A stretch of DNA of 64,000 nt from Argentina anserina (Eukaryota; Streptophyta; Magnoliopsida; Rosales; Rosaceae): NCBI RefSeq assembly GCF_933775445.1, contig NC_065877.1, forward strand, positions 16,182,001 to 16,246,000, written 5' to 3'. Numbering within the stretch: position 1 is the stretch's first letter; the number at the start of each line of letters is the position of its first letter. The translations under genes were made by a program, and so were the position numbers. Below are positions 25,251-36,447 of this stretch, piece after piece. A model generated the notes under the pieces. That model had not been told where the DNA came from and ran no database searches. It saw only the letters and a program-made list of their open reading frames with translations.

Positions 25251-28200
25251 ACCAAAATCTAGGTTGACTTCATATCCAATTGGGTTTTTTTTTTGTTCCA
25301 GAAGAGGCAAAAGCCCAAGCAAACAACACAACACTAACTAGCAGAGCTGGTATTAAAGTACCTACCTCTAGAAAACCCCAATCATATCATCTAGCAACGT
25401 TTTGAGTAGTGAAGTTCTTATCCAAGATATCAGCCACCATATTTCTTTCTATGTGGATGTGCTTGAGAAGGAGAACATCTAAGCAACTGCATCGGGTTCT
25501 TGCAGTTGGTAATTAAGGTACCTAGAGGGTGCATTCCAACATCAGCATTTTTAACCAAGTTAATCAGAATAGCCGAGCCTAATTCTACCTATATCCAATT
25601 GGAAGTATCACCCACACCAATACCCAATTCAATTTTTCATGTGAAATCTATTCCGGGAAAGGAAGGGAGACGGAGCTCTTTTAACATATATATTAGTGCG
25701 CGCTAGCTGTCCTCTCGTCTAGAAAACTGGTTTCTTTGAGAGAGAGAGAGAGAGAGAGAGCACCAAAAACCCTCACAGCTCAGGGATAGGGGTTTAAGTA
25801 ATTAGGGGCTTCTAACTCCGATTCTGGTAGTGAGGAGGCCTGCTTGTAGCCGGAAGTGGGAGAATCAAATAACACAGGGCATAACACTCCGAAAATGGTG
25901 CTGGTATGACCTACCGACCTCCTAGCCTCGGTGGTTGCCCAGACTTCTGGGTTCTCTTCATCCCAAGGTTGCACGACGGCGGCGCTGTGGTGAGGGGTCG
26001 TCGAGACCTCTCGGTGGCAGATCGGCTAGTGAAGGCGAAGGTAGCAGAGGCTATTGCATGCCTTCGATGCTCATAGGACTAGGCTCAATTTTAGGCAGGG
26101 AATCCAATGGTGGTGATAGCGAGCTCAAGTGGTGGCCGGAGAAGGCCCTGTCGGCGTCAACAGAGGAAAGAAGAATGAGAGCTCGGGAAGAAGAAAAAGA
26201 AAAATGATGCGGCCCCGAGGGAGAAGAGAAGAAATTAGGAATATTATTGTGTCTAATGTTCAAATACATTATTGCCGTTTCCAAAACTTTAATCTAATTT
26301 TGACACTTAATTTTGGTACACCATAACTGTTGCATACCCAAATTAGACATGTTATCTGTGTACGAACTTAGTTCAAAGTCTTTATCTCCTTAATGAATGA
26401 AAGTTCTCGGAATGTTGACGAATAAAAAGTCAATCTCTATCCACGCTAAAGTGAGAAGTCAAAGTGAAATGTTACTTTCACGATATAACGAACTAAAATA
26501 CTAACATCCAAAGTCCTTAAATTAAGGAATATATTTTAGGGGTATGGGGTGTTACATTACATTCTTGGCCCCTTGCTCTATCATAATTGATTCTCATTCG
26601 CTACTGCTCTTGTAGCACTTGGGCTCCCCCAGTTTTCTTCTTGCTTTACTCTCTTGAAGCTCGATATAAATAGTGCCATCAACTTTGTCTTCCCAACCTT
26701 CACTCTCAAATGAGCACCCGATACTCCCACAACTTGGATAGAAGTGCGTCTCCCATAAAACGTTGCACGAGCTCGTCCTCAATAAGACATATTGCTCACC
26801 CTCTGACATTGCGTGTGTTTTTTTCCGAATGCACACTTAGGTAAGGCCTCCTACTACGACACTACCCGCTTTCATTACATTCCCTCTTGCAATCTTGGCA
26901 TTTCTCATACTTGGCCTCCACAGCCTCTGATCTCTGTTGACTCACTCTTTTGAGTCTTTTTAGCTTTCTCATGCCTATCATGGCCACCATGGCCTCTTGA
27001 TCTGACTTGGCCCCTTTTGGCCTTTCATCCCACTTGATTGACCTTTTTTGATCATATAGGAGCTCACTAGAACCCTCATCTACACTATCTTGTTTGCCCA
27101 CATTTAGCTTGATAGTTGACAACTCATGTTAACTCTTTGGCTACATGAACCCGACCATCAACGGAGCATTGCTAAGGGCTTCCTTAGAATTGTGATCCCT
27201 CTTGGCAGCTTACAATATCAAGGATCATGTGAAAATTGGCCTACTATCGGCTAGTTACAGTCTCAAGTATGATAATAACTCAGGACTCCCCTCGAAAAGT
27301 GGGCCTACTCTTGGCTGCTTACGATCTGAGGAGAAAATCTGATGGATATGCTCATTCGACTCTTCATTTGACATTTCACCTAGTCCACCACATGTATCAA
27401 CACTTTCATACAAGGCTCTTGCTTTTTTCTTCGTTGTTCTAGCTTGCTCGCTTACTCAATTCTCGGCATACTCTTAGCCATTTCTACAACATTCATAAAT
27501 TCAGAACAGTAAAATTTTGAATTTGTGGAAGCTAACACTATGATATAACTTCAATAAATAAAATTACATTACAGCAGCTGAATATCTTTTCCATGTTTAA
27601 CAAAACACTTAGATTACAAACTGTCACTACACGAGTGTAAGTTGTACAATAGTCAATTCTCAAAGCAAAAACAGCACCATGTTGTTACGCTGCTCACTCC
27701 TTTCGCCTCTACAACTGCGAAGTACCTGCCATGCTACCCCTGGCACCAATAATGGTATACCAGGTTTATAAATACAAACTTGGTATCAGTAAACTAAAAC
27801 AAATACTCAAGAATAATGTAACATATTTCTAAACTCAAAAATATATATATAAAACAACATTATCATCGCAACACTAATAACGTCAAATACGCAACTAATG
27901 CCACAACAAACGCCACATATCACAATAGAAATATAATCACAATTCACAATTACATCGCAACACATGCAAAACTTTCTAGGTTAATGCGACCCTCAAGTCG
28001 CACTCAGAAGATTGGCAGTAATACTAGAGCTCTAGATGATCATCGCCACAACCGGCCAATGAGTGGTTCTGACATATGCCTACGCCACTAAGGCCTCCAC
28101 TAAGGTAGAACATTGAAATACATGTTGCCACTTGGGCCGCCATTAAGGCTAAATTGTATGTATTCATTTTCTTTCGCCAAACTGGGTGGCACTAAGGCAT

Positions 28201-29394
28201 AACAACTCACACAAAATCTTTTGCCTCAAAAGGACCGCTACAAATACAACACCACAACCCACAAAGCCACACACACAACAATCATACCGGAAGGTACATT
28301 TCTTCTCTTCCAGTAATAATATAACCACAATATAACTTCATAATGTCGGAGGGTACATTTTTTTTCCTTCCGGCCACACAACATATAAGCACTTCGACTA
28401 TACACATATTCCATCCAAAATCCTCCAATTTAACGAGAGGTACATTTTCTTCCCCTTCGGTCTCATCCTCTACAATTTAATATAAACCAACTAAAAGTAC
28501 ACTATATTTCACAAACATAATAGCTTTATACACTTAGTTATAAATATATGCATATCTTATTACCATTTAGATATACATATATAAATCACCAAATATATGC
28601 ACATTTATATTTCAATCTCACAACAAGTAAAAATATACAAAATGTAAGTTCACACGTCTAGTTACCGTTAAGGGTAACTAGACCAAACGTGAGGATTACT
28701 CACCTCAAAACTTGCTCTAACTTTTAGTTCACCGAGTATGAAAACTCGTCTCACCTCAAACACCTGAGTGACAACAAAAATCACTTAGTAAGGAAAATAA
28801 CCCAAGACAACTCTACAACCCTCTTATGAACCAAAGAGCTAGGTTCTTCCTCTCCTATCTCAACCTTTCCAAAAATAACCAAAAAGGCAAACTCCTAATT
28901 TACTAAGGCCACCATTTCGGCCTAACTCACCAATCGTAACAAACCAAAACCTCACTAACCCTAGTTCACCAAACCGAAACTCTAAACTCAAACACTCCAC
29001 AACCTCGCTGCCAACCTTACTAAAACTAACCACATTTCACCACTCAAATTCCCAAACACTCACCTTCAACACAGTGGGACTATGCACAACCCTTCACCAT
29101 TCAAACAACTTTCCACTACTACCTCTCACTACCCTCCTCACCACATGACTCTAACTCTCACTATCTAAACACAAAACCAGCAGTCCCACAACAAACACAT
29201 CCACCAAAACATTACCAAAAATAACAACTAACACAACTTTCCTCTACCACAACACAGCAGCCTTGTTGCCGGCCTAAAAAATACACACCCAAATAGAAAC
29301 TTGAACTCCACCATTCCAACAAACTGAAAAGAACATAGTGGCACCCCCTCAGCCCCAAACACCCTCACACAAGCCTATTCATTTAGCAAAAAGA
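25250..29394 (-). mobile_element. old degraded LTR retrotransposon, minus strand
   Basis: On the minus strand an LTR starts TGTAACACCCC at 26,556, preceded (higher coordinates) by a purine-rich tract with AAGGGGCCAAGAATG, which fits a PPT and 3' LTR. The LTR runs left through a CT-rich leader (26,250-25,700) and fades near 25.3 kb. The internal part (26,570-27,480) has two short minus-strand frames with no pol motifs. At about 27,530-27,547 a decayed PBS-like stretch occurs. From there to 29.39 kb lies the 3' portion of a second LTR, with blocks resembling the Gypsy LTRs elsewhere in the window. Both ends are eroded and no TSD was found. Confidence 0.55.
26594..27122 (-). pseudogene. unrecognised short frames inside the old LTR element
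   Basis: Two minus-strand frames lie just upstream of the inferred 3' LTR. The first (27,122-26,862) reads LLYDQKRSIKWDERPKGAKS and has a C..C pair (KCQDCKREC). The second (26,836-26,594) ends QESKARRKLGEPKCYKSSSE. I do not recognise either as gag, protease, RT or integrase. Position suggests a non-pol product or a captured host fragment; both are too short and isolated to call functional. Confidence 0.3.
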
Positions 29395-29718
29395 GTAAGT
29401 GAAAGCGGAGAGCTTTTACCCTATTGTATGTAAGAGTTTCTTTTCGGAATGGAGTGATCCCTAGGGAGTAAAAGGTTCCATGGATATAGGAGGTTTTTAC
29501 ATACCAATCCATTCCTTCTACTTTCTTTTCCGCCTTTTGAAGGTATGAGTAAGTTACAGCCCTCTAGTGTCATGGTGTAAGGGAGAGAGGAAGTGAAATA
29601 CTCTATGGATTTTGGGTTCGAGCGAGTGACCAGGTTCCTTTGCTGTCGGTCCAGCCATTGAGGGTTCAAGTCCTACTCCTCTAGAGCGTTCTAAATGAAG
29701 GAATCGAGCGAGTGTGAG
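29395..29718. other. organelle-like (possibly mitochondrial) DNA, left part
   Basis: The composition changes sharply here to about 45% GC with CG dinucleotides retained, unlike the flanking LTR remains. The style ('gagtgatccctagggagtaa', 'gtcggtccagccattgaggg') resembles plant mitochondrial intergenic DNA. It continues beyond the Gypsy element at 39,563, the two halves being joined by the TSD GTGAG. No gene was identified. This is an impression from sequence texture and needs an organelle-genome comparison. Confidence 0.4.
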
Positions 29719-30043
29719 TGTAATAACCCTAAATTTTCAAACAATGTTGGTTTGATTTGGAATTCTATAAAATTTCGAATTTTATTAGAGTGAATGTGTT
29801 TGGTTGCGACGTTAGTAAACGAGAAACGGAAACGTTCTCGGAACGTTTAAATTGAAAAAAAAAAAACGTTACATTTCCGTAACGTTTATATCGACTTTTA
29901 TTCTGTCGATCGGTTGCGAAAACTTCCTTCACGAAAGTTGTAGAGCTCGTCGATACGAGTTCGTGGATATGTGACACGTTTTCATCGGACGACGTACGTA
30001 AAAGTTATTCACGTCGGAAGTTAGTTTCCGATTTGGAAACTAG

Positions 30044-30051
30044 TATAAAAA
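30044..30051 (+). promoter_or_regulatory. TATA box of the Gypsy 5' LTR
   Basis: TATAAAAA about 325 bp into the LTR, followed by 'aggaa' and a pyrimidine-rich leader. The same site is at 36,774-36,781 in the 3' LTR, and a matching TATAAAAG lies in the related solo LTR (14,837-14,844). Confidence 0.65.
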
Positions 30052-30984
30052 GGAATTTTTTTTAACTAGGGTTTCCATAACTGGAAACCCCTCAGTTTCT
30101 CTCCGCCTCCCTCATTTCTCCTCTCCCTCGAAACCTCTCTCTCTTCCCTCGAACTCTCTCCCTCCGAACCTCCTCAGCACCGGCGATCTCAATCTCCAGG
30201 CTGCTGTGGTCATCACCGCCTGGCCCAAGAGTACTGCACGACCCTCCTCTACAAACCCCAAGATCGTCGCAGCACCTCGTGGCGTCGTGAGCCTCCGCAC
30301 TCCAACCCGAGGCAGCAACCATCGCCTTGGCGACGCGAGGGCACACAGGAGAGCACGCCGATCGTCGCCCTTGAAGCTTCTGCCATCGATTAGGGACGAA
30401 ACCCATGATTCAAGCCCTCCCCGAGGGATCGAAGGACGGCGGCGATTCAAGCTCATTCGGAGCCAAATTTGAGTTCTTGGCTTCGATTAAGGTATGATTT
30501 GTTGTATTTGATGGGTTGGTTGTGATTGTTGGTGAATTGCGAATTGTTTGGAGCAGATCGGAGATAGGAGGTGAGGGTGGACCACCGCCGCATTAAGCGG
30601 CGCGTGTGGAGGTGTGGGGTGGCGTAGGGGCTGCCTAGGATCGGAGGAAAGAAGAGGGGAGAAAAAGGGAGAGAAATGGGGCGGCGGTGGCGTGTTACGC
30701 GCCGTCCCTGGGCTCGGCGCGTGTGCCCCACGCGCGGCCTGCCGGCGGGTGGCGCGTGCACCCCACGCGCCGCCACGTGCGGCGGTGCGACAGTGTTTCC
30801 GATAGGGGTATTTTGGTAATTTACTTAAATGTAAATGTAAATTTTATTTACTACGGTAAATGTAATTAAGTTTTACCTTCGGTAAATGTAAATATAAATT
30901 ACTTTCAGTAAATGTAAAAAGTAATTTTGTAAAAGGGTAATTTAGTAAAATTTATTTACTGAATTTGTATTTACATTTAAATCG

Positions 30985-31240
30985 TACGTATACGTACAGA
31001 AATACGTATATAATATTTATACGTACAGAAATACGTATATAATATTTATACGTACAGAAATACGTATATAATATTTATACGTACAGAAATACGTATATAA
31101 TATTTATACGTACAGAAATACGTATATATTATTTATACGTACAGAAATACGTATATATTATTTATACGTACAGAAATACGTATATAGTACTTATACGTAC
31201 AGAAATACGTATATAGTACTTATACGTACAGAAATACGTA
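30985..31240 (+). repeat. 29-bp minisatellite in the 5' LTR, 9 units
   Basis: The unit contains 'gtacagaaatacgtatata' and repeats every 29 bp. Nine units are present here against six in the 3' LTR (37,720-37,890). This accounts for most of the 92-bp length difference between the LTRs. Confidence 0.93.
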
Positions 31241-32922
31241 TTAATTGAGTATTGTACAGTAACCGTGAATAGTGAACAGTGAACAGTAATTTCGTAAAAC
31301 CGAAAATTGCTGAACAGTAACCGATTATTACTGTTTCGGCATTTAAAGGTTTACGAAACGATTCTAAATGCTTGTCTTATCTTTTTATGGTGATCGCTAA
31401 ATCGAGGAAAGGGATGATTATCGGAAATTGAGGAATTACGCTCAAGTCAATAAGGTGAGTAAAATCTCACTGAATTACGAATCTACCCTTGTGGTGATTC
31501 AACATTTTTGCAAGTGTGTTTATCAGATGAATTACAACATGTATATAATTTAGTGGACTACATATATACAGTATAATGGTAATAAGTACATATATATATA
31601 TATATATATATAGTTCATTAAATTACGTACTGTTATTAATTCATTAAAAATAGTCATTTCGGTGACGGAAAATTGTGCATGAGTATGTGATTTAAATGGT
31701 AGAATATGATGTGAGAATATTGTACGTAATTCTTCAGGTGTTTATGAAATATGACATGTATAGGATATAGTGGACTATGTATATATTGTATAAATGGTAA
31801 ATAAATACGAATATATATAGGTTGCTATATAATATACTGTTATGATTTTTATTGAGGTGATATCGTGAAAGTTTAAAACGTACAATATGATGAGTGATTA
31901 TTGTACTTGATTTTATCACGGAGAATGTTAAAAATTGTGATTTGTCTTCGGACATGAATTTTTGGTACAATATGATGTGAGATTATTGTACGTGATTTTA
32001 ACATTGAGTTTGTTAAAATGTTGATTTGTCTTCGGACATGATTTTTGGTACAATATGATGTGAGATTATTGTACGTGATTTTTAACATTGAGATTGTTAA
32101 AATGTTGATTTGTCTTCGGACGTGATTGGTACAATATGATGTGAGATTATTGTACGTGTTTGGCAAGTCGGAACCTAGCCTTTGGCCGGGCGAAAGTTAC
32201 GATACAGTTAGAGCTCTAGTCTGTCTGCCTTAGTACTGCATGCGAGGTAACGGGTGGTTATCTGCTCATGGGTACTCGGTGTATTTTGGATGTTGGGTAG
32301 CGGGTGGCTATCCAATATCAACGGTGTATTACGAGAGGGGTAACAGATGTGTACCAGCGTTCTTGGTACCCGTATTATAAATGCATTGGGTAACCAGAAG
32401 GGTTACCTAATTTCCTCATGAACGTTTTATTTCATATTTCTTTGGGTCAACCAGATGTGCTGACGAGTGACTCATGAGGGCATTTATATTTGTTGTTTTG
32501 TGATCTTTCATATATTTTGATATGCGAATTATATTTTGATTTTACTCATACGAGCTGTAAACCTTACCGGGTTTGTGTTTACAATCCCGGTGCACCAATT
32601 CGATGGTGTAGTGGATGACTCCGCAGGTGTAGATTAGCGGGAATTGATGGACCGCTCAGAGAACTTGAAGTGATCACCTCCAGCTTGTGTGAGGATTGTG
32701 TGTGACTATTTTGTGAGAGATTGTGAGGATTATTACATTCCGACTTACGTAATGTAAATTATAAATTTGGGTTGTAATAATTGGTTTTCTGAGTTGTATT
32801 GATAACTCAGTGATGATCCGCTGTGCACTTAAATGATTTCGATTTTATTGAGATTATTTTGTGTTTAACGACTTTAGAATTTTGAGTTTTTTTTAAGCTC
32901 GAAATTTTGGGGTCGTTACAGT

Positions 32923-32934
32923 TGGTATCAGAGC
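32923..32934 (+). other. Gypsy primer-binding site
   Basis: TGGTATCAGAGC starts two bases after the 5' LTR. It is complementary to initiator Met tRNA. Confidence 0.95.
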
Positions 32935-33189
32935 CTAAGTGCGTATTTGGCGATTATCAATACCATCCAGGAGTGATGATCCGACTGCAGGCGGGCTCCC
33001 ATCACATGCTCCTCGGTATAGATATGTTGTCGGGTACGCGAGAGTGTTACGAGCCATACCTTATGGTTTGGTCCTGTAGAGAGTATTGTGACGATACTCC
33101 GATGATTCACCTTCTTCTGAAATTTCATGATTGATATTGGTTGGATCTATTTTGTCGAATTCGAGACTTAACATGTATGACTGAGTGTT

Positions 33190-33300
33190 AATTGTTGAAT
33201 GGTGATGAATTTGGAAAATGGCCGTGGACAGGGCCGAGGACGGACGAGAGGTCGAGGCCGAGTTAGGGCTGCAGGCCGAGTCCGCAATGTATAGAACCTT
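33190..33300 (+). pseudogene. decayed Gypsy gag start
   Basis: After the PBS a frame reads ENGRGQGRGRTRGRGRVRAA and then hits a stop (TAG at about 33,293). RG-rich N-termini are common in gag of this Gypsy group. No capsid domain follows, so gag is dead. Confidence 0.5.
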
Positions 33301-35970
33301 TATTAGGAGGCTGCTCCACTGGAAAGACAAGATGATCTTGTTGCTATCATTAGAGACGATAGTCGTGTGTTGAGGTTGATCACAGACATGAGTGAGCTGC
33401 TAGTGCTGTCATTTCATAACGCTTGGATCATATGGTAGCGGACCATTGGATCGAGAGTATTGGGACTTACTTGATAATGATTGAGTACTCTGAGTTAGAG
33501 AAGACGATGATAGCCACATTCATTTATTGATAGTTGGCAGTGGAGGGGTTAGGATTGATTCCTACGCCTATGGGAAACTCTTTATGTGTCACTTCACTTT
33601 TGGAGTGTTCCTCGAAATTGGAGACAATGAAAGGCTTATCCTATAGTGATTGGAAGTAGAGAGTTCTCTGCTTATTTGATAGTGATTCCGGACCACACTA
33701 TGATGTGATATGAGGAATCGATTGGTTGAGGCCGCAGTACGCAGTGATTGATTGTTTTGACATGGTGGGTTCCTTCGTAGACCCAGGAAACCAGAGTTTC
33801 GTATCTTTGACTCGAGGCGGATAATGCCATGAGAGCTTGAGTCATGGCATATGTCGAATATGTGGATCTGAAGTAGCTATCACAGACATCGTTGTGATAT
33901 CAGAGTAAAGTGAGACGTTTCAGGAGATACTGTGTTATAGCCCCTATAACGAAGACGCCGTATGGATGGGACAAATGAATTCAAAGACTTAATGACTAGT
34001 GCGATCAGCTTAGAGAGGCTACAATACTCTCTGAGTTTGACATGCGATTCAAATACTGGAATGCTAACAGGTTTGAGTATATAGTTCCCTATCAGGGCAG
34101 AGAACTATCAAGGAGTCTTGATAGAGAGCGTTGACCCTATATTGAGGGATGTTCAGTGTTTAAATGTTGAGGACTAGATTTTAGTTATGCAACTAATCTA
34201 AGTTGAAGCCTAATAAGGCTGAGATATTATGTTCAGGTAAGAGATGTGCGGACCATAGGTTGGAGGTGGTTAACGAAAATTTTCGTGACTAGCATCTCTA
34301 ACGCTATTGGTAACAGAGTGGTAGGGCGTATGATATGTCCATAAAGTGGTAATACAATTATTGAATTGAGATTCACATTTTGTCGACATGACTTTCCAAA
34401 CTTGTTTTGGTTCGGCTATAGACAATTGATGTTACGCATTGTTCTTGGGTGAGCAAGAATATAAGGTGATGGAGAAATCTCAATGTGACAATATGAATTA
34501 ATTATTTGCTAGATGAACATTTAAATGAGAACGCTGATCTTTCAGAATTAAATTATTTTGGTGTTGGGGATTGGAACTTCACAATGCCACAGGTCCAAAC
34601 GAGACGCAATGGCGGTGAAGTAACTTTATTGGAGGTAAGGTATGAGATGACCCTAGCTTAGTGGTGTTTTGACGAACTTTTCGTGACAAGCACCTTCCAA
34701 CCGGTAAAGAAATGGTTGAGAATCAGATTTTCTTTTCAAGTGCAAGTAGTATTAGTATTCGAGACTTAGAAGCTCTTTTTCCCTCTATGCATCAAATTAT
34801 TATTATTGGATAAGGAGATGTGGACTCAAGTGTTCAACAAGGGATAAATTTTATGATAAGAGAGTGATCAATTATATTACTGCTTGCATAGGAGTTATTT
34901 TGGCCGAATGCGTTGACCATGAGAGTCATGATAAAAGTAAAGAAACAACTGTTAGAGTGGTAGTGTGGCAACAATCTTGGGTTAGTCTGGACGAGATGGT
35001 GGACCCAATATCAGGATTCAGTTGTTGAATTGTTTACTGAATTTATTGTATTACGACTGTGGGAAAAATCAATACTATAGATGATGCCACTGGGGCGTTG
35101 TGTGGGACCATGTGTCATACATTTGAGGTATGCATGAACCAAGGGGTATGGTATATCTCAGTTGTGGTTGTGTTTATTTTGCACTGCAATTCCACCTAAT
35201 CTTCATGTTCCACTATCGGGAGATAAATATTTTCTTTACCTGTCCTGCGACTTGAAGCAGGTAGCTGTAACTTCTTTTTCGACGGTAAGCTTTGGTGAAG
35301 GTGGTAGGATGCGTGATGCATCTCTCTTGTGGTGGTGGTAGAATTTTCTACAGCCTTTTGCGTATATTAGTCGATTCTCTGGTGAACTGTTTGAGAGTAA
35401 TTCTTAATCCAAGGTGGTGTTCTGTGGTGGTTGTGAACTCAATGAGTTAAGATTTCTTTATTGTGTTGCCGATACAAATATGGTACTGGAGTGGGTATCA
35501 TGCACGACAACTTTTTATGGTTATAATAAGATGATCATGAAAGGGGATTATTTTGTGGATTGGAAGGAATGGTGTATTCATGGTTCTAGTGATGGGTTGA
35601 GGTGAAATCATAACGGTACTGTTGTGGATATAAGTACGATTACCTTGGAAACCGATGTGTGTGATGCAAGTAGTAGGTATGTGCTAAATATTTATTTTGA
35701 CTCGTGTTAGATATTGAGAGTCTTGACCATGCATAGTGGGTGGGCAAGCTCATGACGCGAGAATTGTCTGATAACCGCAAGGGAGTGGTGAATTAGACAA
35801 AGGGGGTATGTTGACATCTCTACCGGAAGCACCATTATGTTTTGGTGACTCACATGTGGCTGTTAATGTTAGAACACGTGACGGATTGGGTGTTTGGAAG
35901 AGAGTTGAGGCAATGGAGAACATGCTGAGAGCATATATGCTGGATATTATAGGTAACTGGGAAGATCATT
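33301..35970 (+). other. Gypsy interior without recognisable coding
   Basis: This 2.7-kb interior lies where gag, protease, RT and RNase H should be. No frame longer than about 65 codons and no YLDD or YVDD motif was seen. It looks mutated beyond reading, although the flanking LTRs are almost identical. Confidence 0.6.
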
Positions 35971-36407
35971 TGAGGATCGATTGAGTTGCTTACAACAACC
36001 GTTACCATTCTAGCGTCGGCATGGCACCTTATGGGACTCTTTATGGTAGACAGTGTCGATCACCTACCTCTTGGGCCCTTGAAAGTCTCGAGAAGGTAGG
36101 AGAACTAGCATATCGACTAGCCTTGCCTACTAACATGTTGGGCATTCACAACTCCATCCACATTTCCATGTTAAGAAAGTAGGTACCAAATGAGTTGCAT
36201 GTGATCGATCATAGCATCATTGAGGTGAAGAAAAATGCTACTTTTGTTATTAAGCCGGTTGGGAATTTGGATAGACCCACAAAGAAACTTTGGAGGAAAG
36301 AAGTTGAGCTAGTCAAGGTGCTGTGGAGTCACCATGATGAGGGTGATGCACCTTGGGAGCTAGAGTCAGACATGATGACTAGATATCCACAGTTGTTTGT
36401 TGAGTGA
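35960..36407 (+). pseudogene. Gypsy integrase C-terminal part and pol end, broken
   Basis: The frame reads YNNRYHSSVGMAPYGTLYGR and RSPTSW, the conserved C-terminal integrase block of plant Gypsy elements, then ISMLRK followed by a stop. A second stretch (36,195-36,407) has VPNELHVIDHSIIEV, LVKVLWSHH and APWELESDMMTRYPQLF, the chromodomain-proximal end of pol, stopping at 36,405-36,407. Stops in between show it is not functional. Confidence 0.85.
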
Positions 36408-36431
36408 GTTTGAATTTCGGGACGAAATTCC

Positions 36432-36447
36432 TTTAAGGGGGGTAGAT
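36432..36447 (+). other. Gypsy polypurine tract
   Basis: TTTAAGGGGGGTAGAT immediately precedes the TGTAATAACC start of the 3' LTR. Confidence 0.88.

Larger units (their letters stand above)
29719..32920 (+). repeat. Gypsy 5' LTR (3,202 bp)
   Basis: The TATA box TATAAAAA at 30,044-30,051 is followed by a CT-rich and then GC-rich leader (30,090-30,790) with spurious frames. Next come a 29-bp minisatellite (30,985-31,240, nine units) and three to four ~80-bp direct repeats (31,880-32,160) carrying 'gtacaatatgatgtgagatt'. The LTR then ends in GGGGTCGTTACA. Confidence 0.95.

Noticed and set aside
29630..29700. Possible tRNA T-arm ('gagggttcaagtcctac')
   Set aside because: The stem pairs poorly and no acceptor, D or anticodon arm can be built around it.
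30092..30805. Frames of about 100-115 codons repeated at 36,792-37,535
   Set aside because: They are the leader of the two identical LTRs; repetition reflects LTR duplication rather than a conserved gene. One apparent start is a TTG codon.
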